Shown here piece after piece: positions 31,402 through 39,623 of a stretch of 64,000 nucleotides of DNA. The translations under genes and the position numbers were made by a program. Source of the stretch: Streptomyces ortus (lineage in GTDB: Bacteria > Actinomycetota > Actinomycetes > Streptomycetales > Streptomycetaceae); contig NZ_JAIFZO010000002.1 of NCBI RefSeq assembly GCF_026341275.1, positions 3,626,118 through 3,690,117 on the forward strand. Direction: 5' to 3'. The first letter of the stretch is position 1. Each line of letters begins with the position of its first letter. The notes beneath the pieces were generated by a model that made no database searches, was not told where the DNA came from, and was given only the letters and a program-made list of their open reading frames with translations.

Positions 31402-33668
31402 GCGGCCCGCTCTACCGGGACCCGGACGCGCCGGTCGACACCCGGGTCGGGGACCTGCTGGGCCGTATGACCCTCCGGGAGAAGGTGGGCCAGGTCAACC
31501 AGCGCCTGTACGGCTGGGACGCCTACGAGCGGGCGTCGTCCGGCGGGCACCGGCTCACCGACGCCTTCCGGACCGAGGTCGACGCCCATGACGGCATGGG
31601 CGCCCTGTACGGGCTCCAGCGCGCGGATCCCTGGTCGGGGGTCGGGTTCGCGGACGGCATCACGGCGGCCGACGGTGCCCGGGTCGCGGACGAGGTGCAG
31701 CGGCACGTCGTGGAGAACACCCGCCTGGGCGTGCCGGTGCTGTTCGTGGAGGAGGTGCCGCACGGCCACCAGGCCCTCGACGGCACCCTCCTGCCGGTGA
31801 ACCTCGGTGTGGGCGCCACCTGGGACCTCGCCCTGTACGAGGCCGCCGCCGAGGCCGCGGGCGCCGAACTGCGGGCCCGGGGCGGCCATGTGGCGCTCGT
31901 GTCGGCCCTCGACCTGGTGCGCGACCCGCGCTGGGGCCGCGCCGAGGAGTGCTTCGGCGAGGACCCCTACCTGGCGGCCCGTTTCACGGAGGCGCTCGTA
32001 CGCGGCATGCGCAGGGCTGACACCGCGGTCGTGCTCAAGCACTTCGCCGGACAGGGGGCCACGGTCGGCGGACGCAACAGCGCGGCCACCGAACTGGGGC
32101 CGAGGGAACTCCACGAGATCCACCTCGCGGCGGCACGCGCGGGCGTCCGGGCGGGCGCGGCCGGGGTGATGGCCGCGTACAACGAACTCGACGGGCTGCC
32201 CTGTGTCGCCAATGAGCCCCTGCTGACCGGGCTGCTGCGCGAGCGGTGGGGCTACGACGGGATCGTCATGGCGGACGGCGGCGCCATCGACCGTCTGGTC
32301 CGCCTCACCGGCGACCCGGTGGCCGCGGGAGCCATGGCCCTGTCGGCGGGCTGCGACCTCAGCCTGTGGGACGCCTGCTTCCCCCGGCTGGCCGAGGCCG
32401 TCACCCGTGGACTCGTTCCCGAGGCCGCGCTCGACGCCGCCGTCGCCCGGGTCCTCGCGCTCAAGTTCCGGCTCGGCCTCTTCGAGCAGCCGTACGCGTC
32501 CGGGCGCGCACCCCATGAAACGCCTTACCCCGTGCGGGAGTTGAGCGAGCGGATCGCCAGGGCATCCGTCGTGCTGCTCGAACACGACGGGGCCACGCTG
32601 CCGTTGGGTCCGGCGGCCCGGCGGATCGCCGTGCTCGGGCCCGGCGCCGACTCCGTACCGCACCAGATCGGGGACTACACCGCGCCCCAGCGGCCCGGGA
32701 CGGGCGTCACCGTGCTGCGGGGCATCCGCGAGGCCGCGCCCGCCGGCGTCGAGGTCACCCACGCCGTCGGGTGCGCGCTGACCGGCGCCGATCTGTCCGC
32801 GCTCCCCGAAGCGGTCGCCCTGGCCGCCGCGGCCGAGGTGGCCGTGCTGGTGCTGGGCGGCTCCAGCGCCCGCGACGCCGAAACGGCCTTCGACGACAAC
32901 GGAGCCGCTCGGGTCGGGTCGGCCACACCGAGCGGCATGACCTGCGGTGAGGGCGTCGATCTGGCCGAACTCTCGCTGCCCGTCGCTCAGTTGCGGCTCA
33001 TCGATGCCGTGGCCGCCACGGGCACACCCGTCGTCGTGGTCCTGATCCAGGGGCGTCCGCACGCGCTGCCGGACCTCTCCCGTACCGCGGGCGCCGTGCT
33101 GAGCGCCTGGTATCCGGGGCCCTGGGGCGGCCGTGCGGTCGCCGACGTCCTCTTCGGCCGCGCGGAGCCGGAGGGACGGCTCCCCGTGTCGGTCCCGCGC
33201 TCGGCGGCACAGCTGCCCGTCTTCTACAACGGCAAGGACCACCGCTACCGGGGATACGTCGACCAACCGGCGTCCGCCCGCCATCCGTTCGGCCACGGCC
33301 TGTCGTACACGTCGGTGTCCTACGGCGAGCCGACGCTGTCGCGTACGTACGTGTCGCTGGACTCGCCCGAGCTGACCTGCGCGGTCACCGTCACCAACAC
33401 GGGGCGGCGGCCGGTGTGCGAGACCGTGCAGTTGTACGTGCGGCGGCTGTCGGGCGGCTCCTCGTGGCCCAGGACGAGGGAGCTGCGGGGGTTCGCCCGG
33501 GTTCGGCTCGCCCCGGGCGAGAGCGCGGAAGCCGTGTTCGACATCGACGCGGACACACTCACTTCGGTGACGCGCGACCTCTCCGTGGGTGTCGAGGCGG
33601 GTGAACTCCTCCTGGAGACAGGCCCGTCGTCCGACCGGACCAGTGGGGTGTCCCTCACGGTCGGGTGA
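31398..33668 (+). CDS. Glycoside hydrolase family 3 beta-glycosidase
   Basis: 756 aa. The N-terminal barrel has LREKVGQVNQRLYGW, DPRWGRAEECFGEDPYL and KHFAGQGATVGGRN; the nucleophile is D293 in GIVMADGGAIDRL. The alpha/beta sandwich domain (residues about 390-600) and a fibronectin-III-like C-terminus (ELTCAVTVTNTGRRPVCETV) complete the three-domain layout. There is no signal peptide, so it is cytoplasmic. It would remove terminal beta-glucosyl, xylosyl or related residues from sugars imported by the upstream transporter. Last gene of the operon. Confidence 0.94.
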   Translation: MSGPLYRDPDAPVDTRVGDLLGRMTLREKVGQVNQRLYGWDAYERASSGGHRLTDAFRTEVDAHDGMGALYGLQRADPWSGVGFADGITAADGARVADEVQRHVVENTRLGVPVLFVEEVPHGHQALDGTLLPVNLGVGATWDLALYEAAAEAAGAELRARGGHVALVSALDLVRDPRWGRAEECFGEDPYLAARFTEALVRGMRRADTAVVLKHFAGQGATVGGRNSAATELGPRELHEIHLAAARAGVRAGAAGVMAAYNELDGLPCVANEPLLTGLLRERWGYDGIVMADGGAIDRLVRLTGDPVAAGAMALSAGCDLSLWDACFPRLAEAVTRGLVPEAALDAAVARVLALKFRLGLFEQPYASGRAPHETPYPVRELSERIARASVVLLEHDGATLPLGPAARRIAVLGPGADSVPHQIGDYTAPQRPGTGVTVLRGIREAAPAGVEVTHAVGCALTGADLSALPEAVALAAAAEVAVLVLGGSSARDAETAFDDNGAARVGSATPSGMTCGEGVDLAELSLPVAQLRLIDAVAATGTPVVVVLIQGRPHALPDLSRTAGAVLSAWYPGPWGGRAVADVLFGRAEPEGRLPVSVPRSAAQLPVFYNGKDHRYRGYVDQPASARHPFGHGLSYTSVSYGEPTLSRTYVSLDSPELTCAVTVTNTGRRPVCETVQLYVRRLSGGSSWPRTRELRGFARVRLAPGESAEAVFDIDADTLTSVTRDLSVGVEAGELLLETGPSSDRTSGVSLTVG

Positions 33669-33695
33669 TGAACCGCCGACGGACCCGGTACGGGC

Positions 33696-34499
33696 CTATT
33701 CCACGCCGGCCGTGACGTCACCGTTGACCGTGGTGAGCGTCATGTCGCGGTCGTCGTCCCCGTCGGCGGTGGGGACGGTGACCGAGGGGCGGCCGTTGTC
33801 GGTGGTCGCCGCGATGCGGTAGGCGGGCGCGTCGTGCGGCAGCGTGACCCGGACCGAGCCGTTGGTGGTGCGGGCGCCGACCCCCTGAGGTGAGGTGGCG
33901 CAGCCGAGCGTCACATCGCCGTTCACCGTCTCGGCGTGCACGTCGTCGGCGCGCAGGGTGCCCGCGCGGACGGATCCGTTGCGGGTCTCCAGCCGGACGG
34001 GGGCGTCCTTCCGACCGGACCTGGTCACGGTGACATCGCCGTTGACGGTCGTGAGGTCCAGTGCGGCCACGACACCGGCCACGTCGATGCCGGCGTTGCG
34101 GGCGGAGACGGTGACGGACGCGCCCTCCGGGACCTCGACCTCGGGCATCCGGGCACACTCCCGGCCGGATGCCCGGCCTGGCTCCTGGCCCGACTCCCGG
34201 TCGTCGGTGTCCTGCTCGGGGCACGACAGGTCGAGCACCCAGGTGTCGTCCCGGTGGGACCACTCGTGCCGGACATGGCCCCGTACGCCCACCCGGTCGC
34301 CGTCGGCGGGGCGCAGCCGCACCCCGTTGTCGGTGCTGATCACGAGGTCGGCGCCCCGGGCCACGGACGGCTGCGCCGCGGCTCCCCACGCGCCGTCATC
34401 GTCGCTTCCGTCGTGGCCACCGCCGCATGCCGCCACGAGGGGGACGATCGCCGTCAGGGCGACCAGGCACCGTACGCGCGTCGTTGTCGTTGCGTCCAT
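33696..34499 (-). CDS. DUF4097-like lipoprotein
   Basis: 267 aa. A lipoprotein signal (VALTAIVPLVAACGGG, Cys in LVAAC) is followed by an acidic linker. A repetitive beta-solenoid region of the DUF4097 adhesin-like type follows, with recurring motifs LDLTTVNGDVTVTRSG, VRLETRNGSVRAG, HAETVNGDVTLG, ARTTNGSVRVTL and LTTVNGDVTAG. The repeat period is about 20-25 residues. Probably exposed outside the membrane; the role is unknown, possibly envelope-related. It converges on the end of the GH3 gene with only 27 bases between. Confidence 0.85.
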   Translation of the reverse strand: MDATTTTRVRCLVALTAIVPLVAACGGGHDGSDDDGAWGAAAQPSVARGADLVISTDNGVRLRPADGDRVGVRGHVRHEWSHRDDTWVLDLSCPEQDTDDRESGQEPGRASGRECARMPEVEVPEGASVTVSARNAGIDVAGVVAALDLTTVNGDVTVTRSGRKDAPVRLETRNGSVRAGTLRADDVHAETVNGDVTLGCATSPQGVGARTTNGSVRVTLPHDAPAYRIAATTDNGRPSVTVPTADGDDDRDMTLTTVNGDVTAGVE

Positions 34500-34569
34500 G
34501 CCCGGTCGGTTTCCCCCTGCCCGCGCATCCATGACTCCCTGCGCGTCGTGAGAACCGCCGCCCCGCGTG

Positions 34570-34790
34570 TCAGGCCTCCTCGGTGGTGAACCAGACCGTG
34601 GCGTCGATGGGCACATGGGTCGTCACCGGCTCGGACGCGGCCAGTACCCGTGCCCCGGGGGGTGCCGGCATGAGCGCGGTGGCCGCGCGCGCCCGGCGCA
34701 GTCCCAGCGGCCGGACGGGCTGCCCGCGCACTACGGCCGGCGGGATCCCACGCGCCGCCAGCCGGCCGAGCGCGCCCAGGTGGAGGGCAC
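34570..34790 (-). pseudogene. Truncated unidentified coding remnant, divergent from LysR remnant
   Basis: The minus-strand frame ending in TGA at 34570-34572 reads LGALGRLAARGIPPAVVRGQ, then VTTHVPIDATVWFTTEEA. It has normal GC-third bias but no start codon or 5' half, and it runs back-to-back with a LysR fragment. It is probably the 3' end of a gene once divergent from lysR. I do not recognise its family. Confidence 0.3.
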
Positions 34791-34802
34791 ACGCTGTCCC
34801 CG

Positions 34803-35045
34803 GTGGTGGAGGTCGAGCAGGTCGACTCCGCGCTGCACCTCGTCTACGGGGCGCCGGGGCGCCGGGGACACCATCGTGTCCCGGGCCGTCGCGGGCAGCC
34901 GCACGTTCCCGGGAAACCTGCACACCGTCGGTTTCGCCGAGCCGCTGTACGACACCATCGCCGTGGTCCGTCGTCAGGGGGCCGTACTGTCACCGGCCAC
35001 CCGGGAACTCGCGCGGCCGACCCGCCGCGTGCTGCTCGAACACCG
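34803..35045 (+). pseudogene. LysR-type regulator remnant (effector domain only)
   Basis: VVEVEQVDSALHLVYG in one frame continues, after a frameshift near 34860, as GDTIVSRAVAGSRTFPGNLH then LYDTIAVVRRQGAVLSPATR and VLLEHR. This is the last third of a LysR substrate-binding domain. The helix-turn-helix and most of the protein are absent. The shift plus truncation show a dead gene. Confidence 0.7.
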
Positions 35046-35481
35046 AACACCTGACTGGACACCGGCCCGGGAACTGTCCGTGCCCCTGGGGCAGGAGATG
35101 TGCCGTATCCGGTGTGTGCGTCGATGCGCCGTCCCTGCCCCCGGTCCGCCCGGTGTGCGCCGCAGCGCCGGAGACCGGCGCCCGTCCACAGTGTGGGCAG
35201 TGGCAGGTGCCCGCGCCGACAACCCGCGGGGTCACCGTGCCGCCCGGCTCCCGGACCCCGGGCCGCGCACCGGAAGTGGTGACGGCCGCGAGACGGCCGG
35301 AGCCCTGTGATCCTCGCAGCGGACACCGGGGCCCCGGCATTGCGTCCTCCCCTCCGTCCTGGGAGCGGCTCCCGCTCGCTCCCACCAAGGGGGAGGACAG
35401 ACCGGCGCGGGGGCACCTGCGGAAATGGGGAGCCGACCGTGCCCCCGCGTCGGCGAGGCAGCCGTCACCGGACCGTGCCGC
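35046..35481. other. Gene-free stretch after the LysR remnant
   Basis: 436 bases with no convincing coding frame. It holds one notable palindrome at 35360-35384 (listed separately); otherwise I see nothing in it. Confidence 0.5.
35360..35384. repeat. TGGGAGCG-N9-CGCTCCCA inverted repeat, CebR-box-like halves
   Basis: The 8-bp arms at 35360-35367 and 35377-35384 are exact reverse complements. Each equals one half of the canonical CebR operator of Streptomyces, but they are separated by nine bases instead of abutting. A smaller palindrome GGGAGC-G-GCTCCC (35361-35373) overlaps the left arm. It lies about 550 bases past the end of the GH1 gene. Confidence 0.55.
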
Positions 35482-35727
35482 CTATGCGGCCAGTGCCTCG
35501 TCCTCCCGCGCCACGCCCTCGCGCGCGGTGCGGTACTGCTCGATCAGCAGGTCGGCCGTCCGCAGTGCCTCTTCGGCGGTGCGCGAGGCGGTCATGACGC
35601 ACAGGGTGTAGGTGACGTCCTCCAGAGCACGGCTGGTGCGGCCGGTCGGGCGCACGTCGTGCTCGATCCGCACCTCGGCGAACTGGGCCAGGACCGCACG
35701 CAATTCCTTCTCCGCCGGCACCATCAT
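35482..35727 (-). CDS. DUF5133 domain-containing small protein
   Basis: 81 aa from ATG at 35727, with GAGGAAATCACC directly upstream; a second ATG is adjacent at 35724. The sequence AEKELRAVLAQFAEVRIEHD followed by LEDVTYTLCVMTASRTAEEA is the signature of DUF5133, a family of small streptomycete proteins of unknown function. Helical and cytoplasmic. It is often found near secondary-metabolite or stress genes, but here its neighbours are a LysR remnant and the Ceb-like locus. Confidence 0.8.
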   Translation of the reverse strand: MMVPAEKELRAVLAQFAEVRIEHDVRPTGRTSRALEDVTYTLCVMTASRTAEEALRTADLLIEQYRTAREGVAREDEALAA

Positions 35728-35936
35728 GGTGATTTCCTCTCCCACACACAGCACAGCTCGCGCGTGGGCAGCCGCCACCGCGAGAATCAGGACTTCCTCA
35801 GTGGCGTCGTTGACACTGGGCGACACCGGATCACGGTGTCGGGTACACCACCGGGTGCCCCGTCCCCGCGAGTCCATACCTGCACATGCCCCTCATTTGT
35901 TTCACGGCCTCGGCGAAGGTGTGGAGGAGGCCCGGT

Positions 35937-37391
35937 TCAGCTCCCGCTTCCCTCCCCCGGCAGGGTGCCCGAGCGGGCCACGCCCGCGTACCAGCGCGCG
36001 CTGGCCTTGGGGATGCGCCTGCCGGTCGGATAGTCGACATAGACGGCGCCGAAGCGCTTGCTGTAGCCGTAGCCCCACTCGAAGTTGTCCAGCAGGGACC
36101 ACAGGAAGTAGCCCCGTACGTCGACGCCGTCCCTGATCGCCCGGTGCACCGCGGACAGATGGCCGCGGAGGTAGGCGATGCGCTCGGGGTCGACCACCTC
36201 GCCCTCCGGGTTCACGTAGTCGTCGAACGCCGCCCCGTTCTCGGTGATCATCAGGGGCATGGCGGGGAAGTCCGCCTTGAGCCGCAGCAGCAGGTCGTAG
36301 AGGCCGCTGGGGTCGACCGCCCAGCCCATCGCGGTGGTGCTGCCCTCGGGCCGGTGGAAGGCGACGTCCGCGCCCGGCCACGGGCTGTGCTCGCTCGCGC
36401 CGTGCCCGTCGGAGCCGTGGCTGGCCCCGTCGGTGGCGGCGGAGACGACGGTGGGCGTGTAGTAGTTGACGCCCAGGAAGTCCAGCGGCTGGTGGATGTC
36501 GGCGAGGTCGCCGTCCTGCACGAAGGACCAGTCGGTGAGGCCGGCCGTGTCCTGGAGGAGGTCCTGCGGGTACTGGCCGCGCAGCTGGGGGCCGGTGAAG
36601 ACGCGGTTGGCCAGCGCGTCGATGCGGCGGGCCGCGTCCACGTCCTCGGCGGCCTCGGTCAGCGCGCGGACGTGGTGGATGTTGAGCGTGACGGAGGCCC
36701 GCGCGTAGGACGGCAGTTCGGCGCGCAGTGCCTGCACCGCCTTGCCGTGGGCGAGGTTGAGGTGGTGCGCCGCGCGCAGGGCGGCCACCGGGTCGGTGCG
36801 GCCGGGTGCGTGGACACCGGAGCCGTACCCGAGGAAGGCGCTGCACCAGGGCTCGTTGAGCGTGGTCCAGGTTTTCACCCGGTCCCCCAGCGCTCGGGCC
36901 GCGAGGGTCGCGTAGTCGGCGAACCGGTCGGCGGTGACGCGCTCCGGCCAGCCGCCCGCGTCCTCCAGGTCCTGCGGCAGGTCCCAGTGGTAGAGGGTGA
37001 CGACGGGTTCGATGCCCTTCTCCAGCAGGGCGTCGGTGAGGGCGCGGTAGAAGTCGAGCCCCTTCTGGACGGCCGGACCGCGGCCGGTCGGCTGCACCCG
37101 CGACCACGACAGGGAGAAGCGGTAGGCGCTCACCCCGAGGTCGGCCATGATCTCGACGTCCTCGCGCCAGCGGTGGTAGTGGTCGGTGGCCACGTCGCCG
37201 GTGTCGCCGTTGCGCACCCTGCCGGGCGTGTGCGAGTAGGTGTCCCAGATCGAGGGGGTGCGTCCGTCCGCGGTGGCGGCGCCCTCGATCTGGTAGGCGG
37301 CGGTCGCCGTGCCCCAGGTGAAGTTCTGCGGGAACCGGAGGGCGGTGGAGTCGTCCGGGGTGGGCGCGACACGTCGGGTAACGGTGGTCAC
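35937..37391 (-). CDS. GH1 beta-glucosidase (BglC-like)
   Basis: 484 aa from GTG at 37391 with GGAAGG upstream. A classic GH1 barrel: FTWGTATAAYQIEGA at the N-terminus, acid/base E180 in WTTLNEPW, nucleophile E384 in LMITENGAAFD, and the late YFLWSLLDNFEWGYGYSKRFG motif. No signal peptide, so it cleaves imported cellobiose or cello-oligosaccharides to glucose in the cytoplasm. It is the last gene behind a binding protein and two permeases, exactly as bglC follows cebEFG in Streptomyces. A 94-bp GC-rich gap with possible hairpins separates it from the permease. Confidence 0.94.
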   Translation of the reverse strand: MTTVTRRVAPTPDDSTALRFPQNFTWGTATAAYQIEGAATADGRTPSIWDTYSHTPGRVRNGDTGDVATDHYHRWREDVEIMADLGVSAYRFSLSWSRVQPTGRGPAVQKGLDFYRALTDALLEKGIEPVVTLYHWDLPQDLEDAGGWPERVTADRFADYATLAARALGDRVKTWTTLNEPWCSAFLGYGSGVHAPGRTDPVAALRAAHHLNLAHGKAVQALRAELPSYARASVTLNIHHVRALTEAAEDVDAARRIDALANRVFTGPQLRGQYPQDLLQDTAGLTDWSFVQDGDLADIHQPLDFLGVNYYTPTVVSAATDGASHGSDGHGASEHSPWPGADVAFHRPEGSTTAMGWAVDPSGLYDLLLRLKADFPAMPLMITENGAAFDDYVNPEGEVVDPERIAYLRGHLSAVHRAIRDGVDVRGYFLWSLLDNFEWGYGYSKRFGAVYVDYPTGRRIPKASARWYAGVARSGTLPGEGSGS

Positions 37392-37485
37392 GTGAGTCCT
37401 TCCAGATGTGCTGCGGGACGGGAGAGGCCAGGTGGAGCGGGACGGGACGGCGGCGGGCCGCGGCACCCGGCCGGCGGCGGGCCGG

Positions 37486-38433
37486 TCATCCCTTGACCGC
37501 TCCCTGCATGATGCCGCCGACGATCTGACGGCCGAAGACGATGAACATGGCCAGCAGGGGGAGCGTGCCGAGGAGAGCGCCCGCCATGATCAGCGACTGG
37601 TCGCGCACGTATCCCGCGCTCAGCTGGGTGAGCGCGACGGGCACGGTCGGATTGGACATGTCGAGCACGATGAACGGCCAGAAGAAGTCGTTCCAGGCGT
37701 GCACGAACGTGATCATGAACAGGACGGCCATGGGGGCCCGGGCGATCGGCAGCACGATGCTCCAGAAGATGCGCAGGGAGTGCGCACCGTCCACCCGTCC
37801 GGCCTCGACGAGCTCGTCGGGCAGTGCCTCGCTGAGGTACTGCCGCATGAAGAACACCCCGACGGCGCTGACGAGCGTGGGGAAGATGACGGCGGGCAGC
37901 TGCTGCCCCCAGCCCAGCTCGGTCATCATCATGAACAGCGGTACGACGCCCAGTTGGGGCGGCACCATCATTGTGCCGATCACGAGCATCAGCAGGATGT
38001 TGCGGCCCTTGAAGCGGAGTTTGGCGAAGGCGAAACCGGCGAGGGTGGCGAACAGCACCGTGGACAGCGCGATCACCCCTGCCACGATCAGGCTGTTGAG
38101 CATGGCCTTGCCCAGCGCGGCGTCCTGCCAGGCCTTGCCGAGGTTGTCCAGCAGATGGGGTCCGGGCAGGAACGGCGGCGGCGTCTGGGTGACGCGCGTG
38201 TTGTCGGTCGAGGCCGCCACCATCGTCCAGTAGAGCGGGAAGAGGGAGAAGAGCGCCGCGATCCCCAGCAGGATGTAGGCGACGGGGCCCGCGTGGTGCT
38301 GGCGCCCGGCACCGGGATGCCGGAACAGCTGCCGGCTCCGGCCACCGGGCGGGCTGGTGGTCTTCCGTGTCTTCTTCTGTACGGTCCCGGGGCGTGCGTC
38401 CGCCGTCTCGACCGGGATGCTGTCTGTGGTCAT
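37486..38433 (-). CDS. Carbohydrate ABC transporter permease, CebG-like
   Basis: 315 aa, with CCGGGAG six bases before the ATG. A 50-residue basic N-terminus precedes TM1 (AYILLGIAALFSLFPLYWTM). The EAA loop reads ELVEAGRVDGAHSLRIFWSI and the end is GGIMQGAVKG. It is 13 bases behind the CebF-like gene. Together they would form the membrane channel for cello-oligosaccharides. ATPase missing, as in cebEFG loci, where MsiK supplies it. Confidence 0.93.
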   Translation of the reverse strand: MTTDSIPVETADARPGTVQKKTRKTTSPPGGRSRQLFRHPGAGRQHHAGPVAYILLGIAALFSLFPLYWTMVAASTDNTRVTQTPPPFLPGPHLLDNLGKAWQDAALGKAMLNSLIVAGVIALSTVLFATLAGFAFAKLRFKGRNILLMLVIGTMMVPPQLGVVPLFMMMTELGWGQQLPAVIFPTLVSAVGVFFMRQYLSEALPDELVEAGRVDGAHSLRIFWSIVLPIARAPMAVLFMITFVHAWNDFFWPFIVLDMSNPTVPVALTQLSAGYVRDQSLIMAGALLGTLPLLAMFIVFGRQIVGGIMQGAVKG

Positions 38434-38446
38434 GGGGTTCTCCCGG

Positions 38447-39442
38447 TCAGGCCCTGCGCGCCAGGACGCGCTTGACGACTCGTTGGACGACGAAGAGGAC
38501 GATGAGCAGCAGGAACATCGCCCAGGCGACCGTGGCGGCCCGGCCCATCTGGTAGTTCTTCCAGCCCTCCTCGTACAGGAGCAGTCCCAGCGTCTGGTAC
38601 TGGTTGTCCGCTCCCCCGGTGATGCCGTTCGGGCCCTGGCCGAAGATCAGGGGCTCTCCGAAGAGCTGGGTGGCACCGATCGTGGACAGCACGATGGTGA
38701 AGACGATGGTGGAACGGATACCGGGAACCGTGACCTTGAGGAACTGCTGCCAGCGCGAGGCGCCGTCGATGGCCGCGGCCTCGTAGCGGTCGCGCGGGAT
38801 CGCCTGCATCGCCGCCAGGTACAGCAGGGCGTTGTAGCCGGTCCAGCGCCAGATGACGATCGTGGAGATGGCCGTCTGCGCGGCCCACTTGTTGTTCTCG
38901 AAGTCGATGTTGTCGATGCCGACCAGGCCCAGCATCCAGTTGATCATGCCGAAGTCGCGTTCGAAGAGCATCGTGAACACGAGGGCCGCGGCGCCCACCG
39001 AGGTGGCGTACGGGGTGAGGGCGGCGACGCGGAAGAAGGTCGAGCCGCGCAGCTGGTAGTTGAGCAGATGCGCGAGGCCGAGCGCCATCAGCAGCTGCGG
39101 CACGGTCGACAGGACACCGATGGTGAACGTGTTGAGCAGCGCGTTCCAGAAGCGGTCGTCCTCCCACAGCGCCGTGTAGTTGTCGAAGCCGACCCACTCC
39201 ATGACGTTCAGGGTCGACAGTTCGACGCGGTGCAGCGAGATCCACGACGTGTAGATGAGGGGGTAGAAGCTGAAGGCCGCGAAGACGACGAAGAACGGGG
39301 CGACGAAGGCGTACGGGGCGCCGCGCACGTCGAGGCGGTGCAGCAGCGTGCTGCGGCGCTGACGCTCGGCGCCGGAGCCGGTCCCGTCCGGCGCGGCGGT
39401 GCCGGGCGCACCGTCTGGGGGTGTCGAGGTGGAGATGGCCAC
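38447..39442 (-). CDS. Carbohydrate ABC transporter permease, CebF-like
   Basis: 331 aa from GTG at 39442. A variable 40-residue N-terminus precedes TM1 (APYAFVAPFFVVFAAFSFYP). The EAA loop is RYEAAAIDGASRWQQFLKVT. The binding-site extension IGATQLFGEPLIFGQGPNG is typical of this subfamily. Its ribosome-binding site GGAAGG is the 5' arm of a 6-bp hairpin (see 39444-39458). A large hairpin separates it from the binding-protein gene. Confidence 0.92.
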   Translation of the reverse strand: MAISTSTPPDGAPGTAAPDGTGSGAERQRRSTLLHRLDVRGAPYAFVAPFFVVFAAFSFYPLIYTSWISLHRVELSTLNVMEWVGFDNYTALWEDDRFWNALLNTFTIGVLSTVPQLLMALGLAHLLNYQLRGSTFFRVAALTPYATSVGAAALVFTMLFERDFGMINWMLGLVGIDNIDFENNKWAAQTAISTIVIWRWTGYNALLYLAAMQAIPRDRYEAAAIDGASRWQQFLKVTVPGIRSTIVFTIVLSTIGATQLFGEPLIFGQGPNGITGGADNQYQTLGLLLYEEGWKNYQMGRAATVAWAMFLLLIVLFVVQRVVKRVLARRA

Positions 39443-39443
39443 C

Positions 39444-39458
39444 GGAAGGCGTCCTTCC
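39444..39458 (-). promoter_or_regulatory. Hairpin sequestering the CebF-like ribosome-binding site
   Basis: On the minus strand GGAAGG-ACG-CCTTCC forms a perfect 6-bp stem with a 3-base loop, ending two bases before the GTG. The left arm is the only Shine-Dalgarno candidate, so folding would limit permease translation. Confidence 0.45.
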
Positions 39459-39500
39459 TGGAGGGTGGGAGCTGGGAGTGACGAGGGGGCGGGCAGGGGC

Positions 39501-39536
39501 CCGGCGGCCCCGCACGGGTCGTGCGGGGGACGCCGG
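39501..39536 (-). promoter_or_regulatory. Intercistronic hairpin between binding-protein and permease genes
   Basis: CCCCGCACG and CGTGCGGGG form a perfect 9-bp stem with a 3-base loop, extended by an outer CCGGCG/CGCCGG pair. It lies in the 181-base gap after the binding-protein gene. By analogy with malE-malF and other importer operons it probably stabilises or partly terminates the transcript, giving more binding protein than permease. Confidence 0.65.
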
Positions 39537-39623
39537 GCGGCTGCTGCGGAAGCGGCGACGGACGGTGCGTCGTGAACTGCCGGCCCGCGGCCCGAGCGGA
39601 CCACGGGCGATCGGAGCCCAGGG

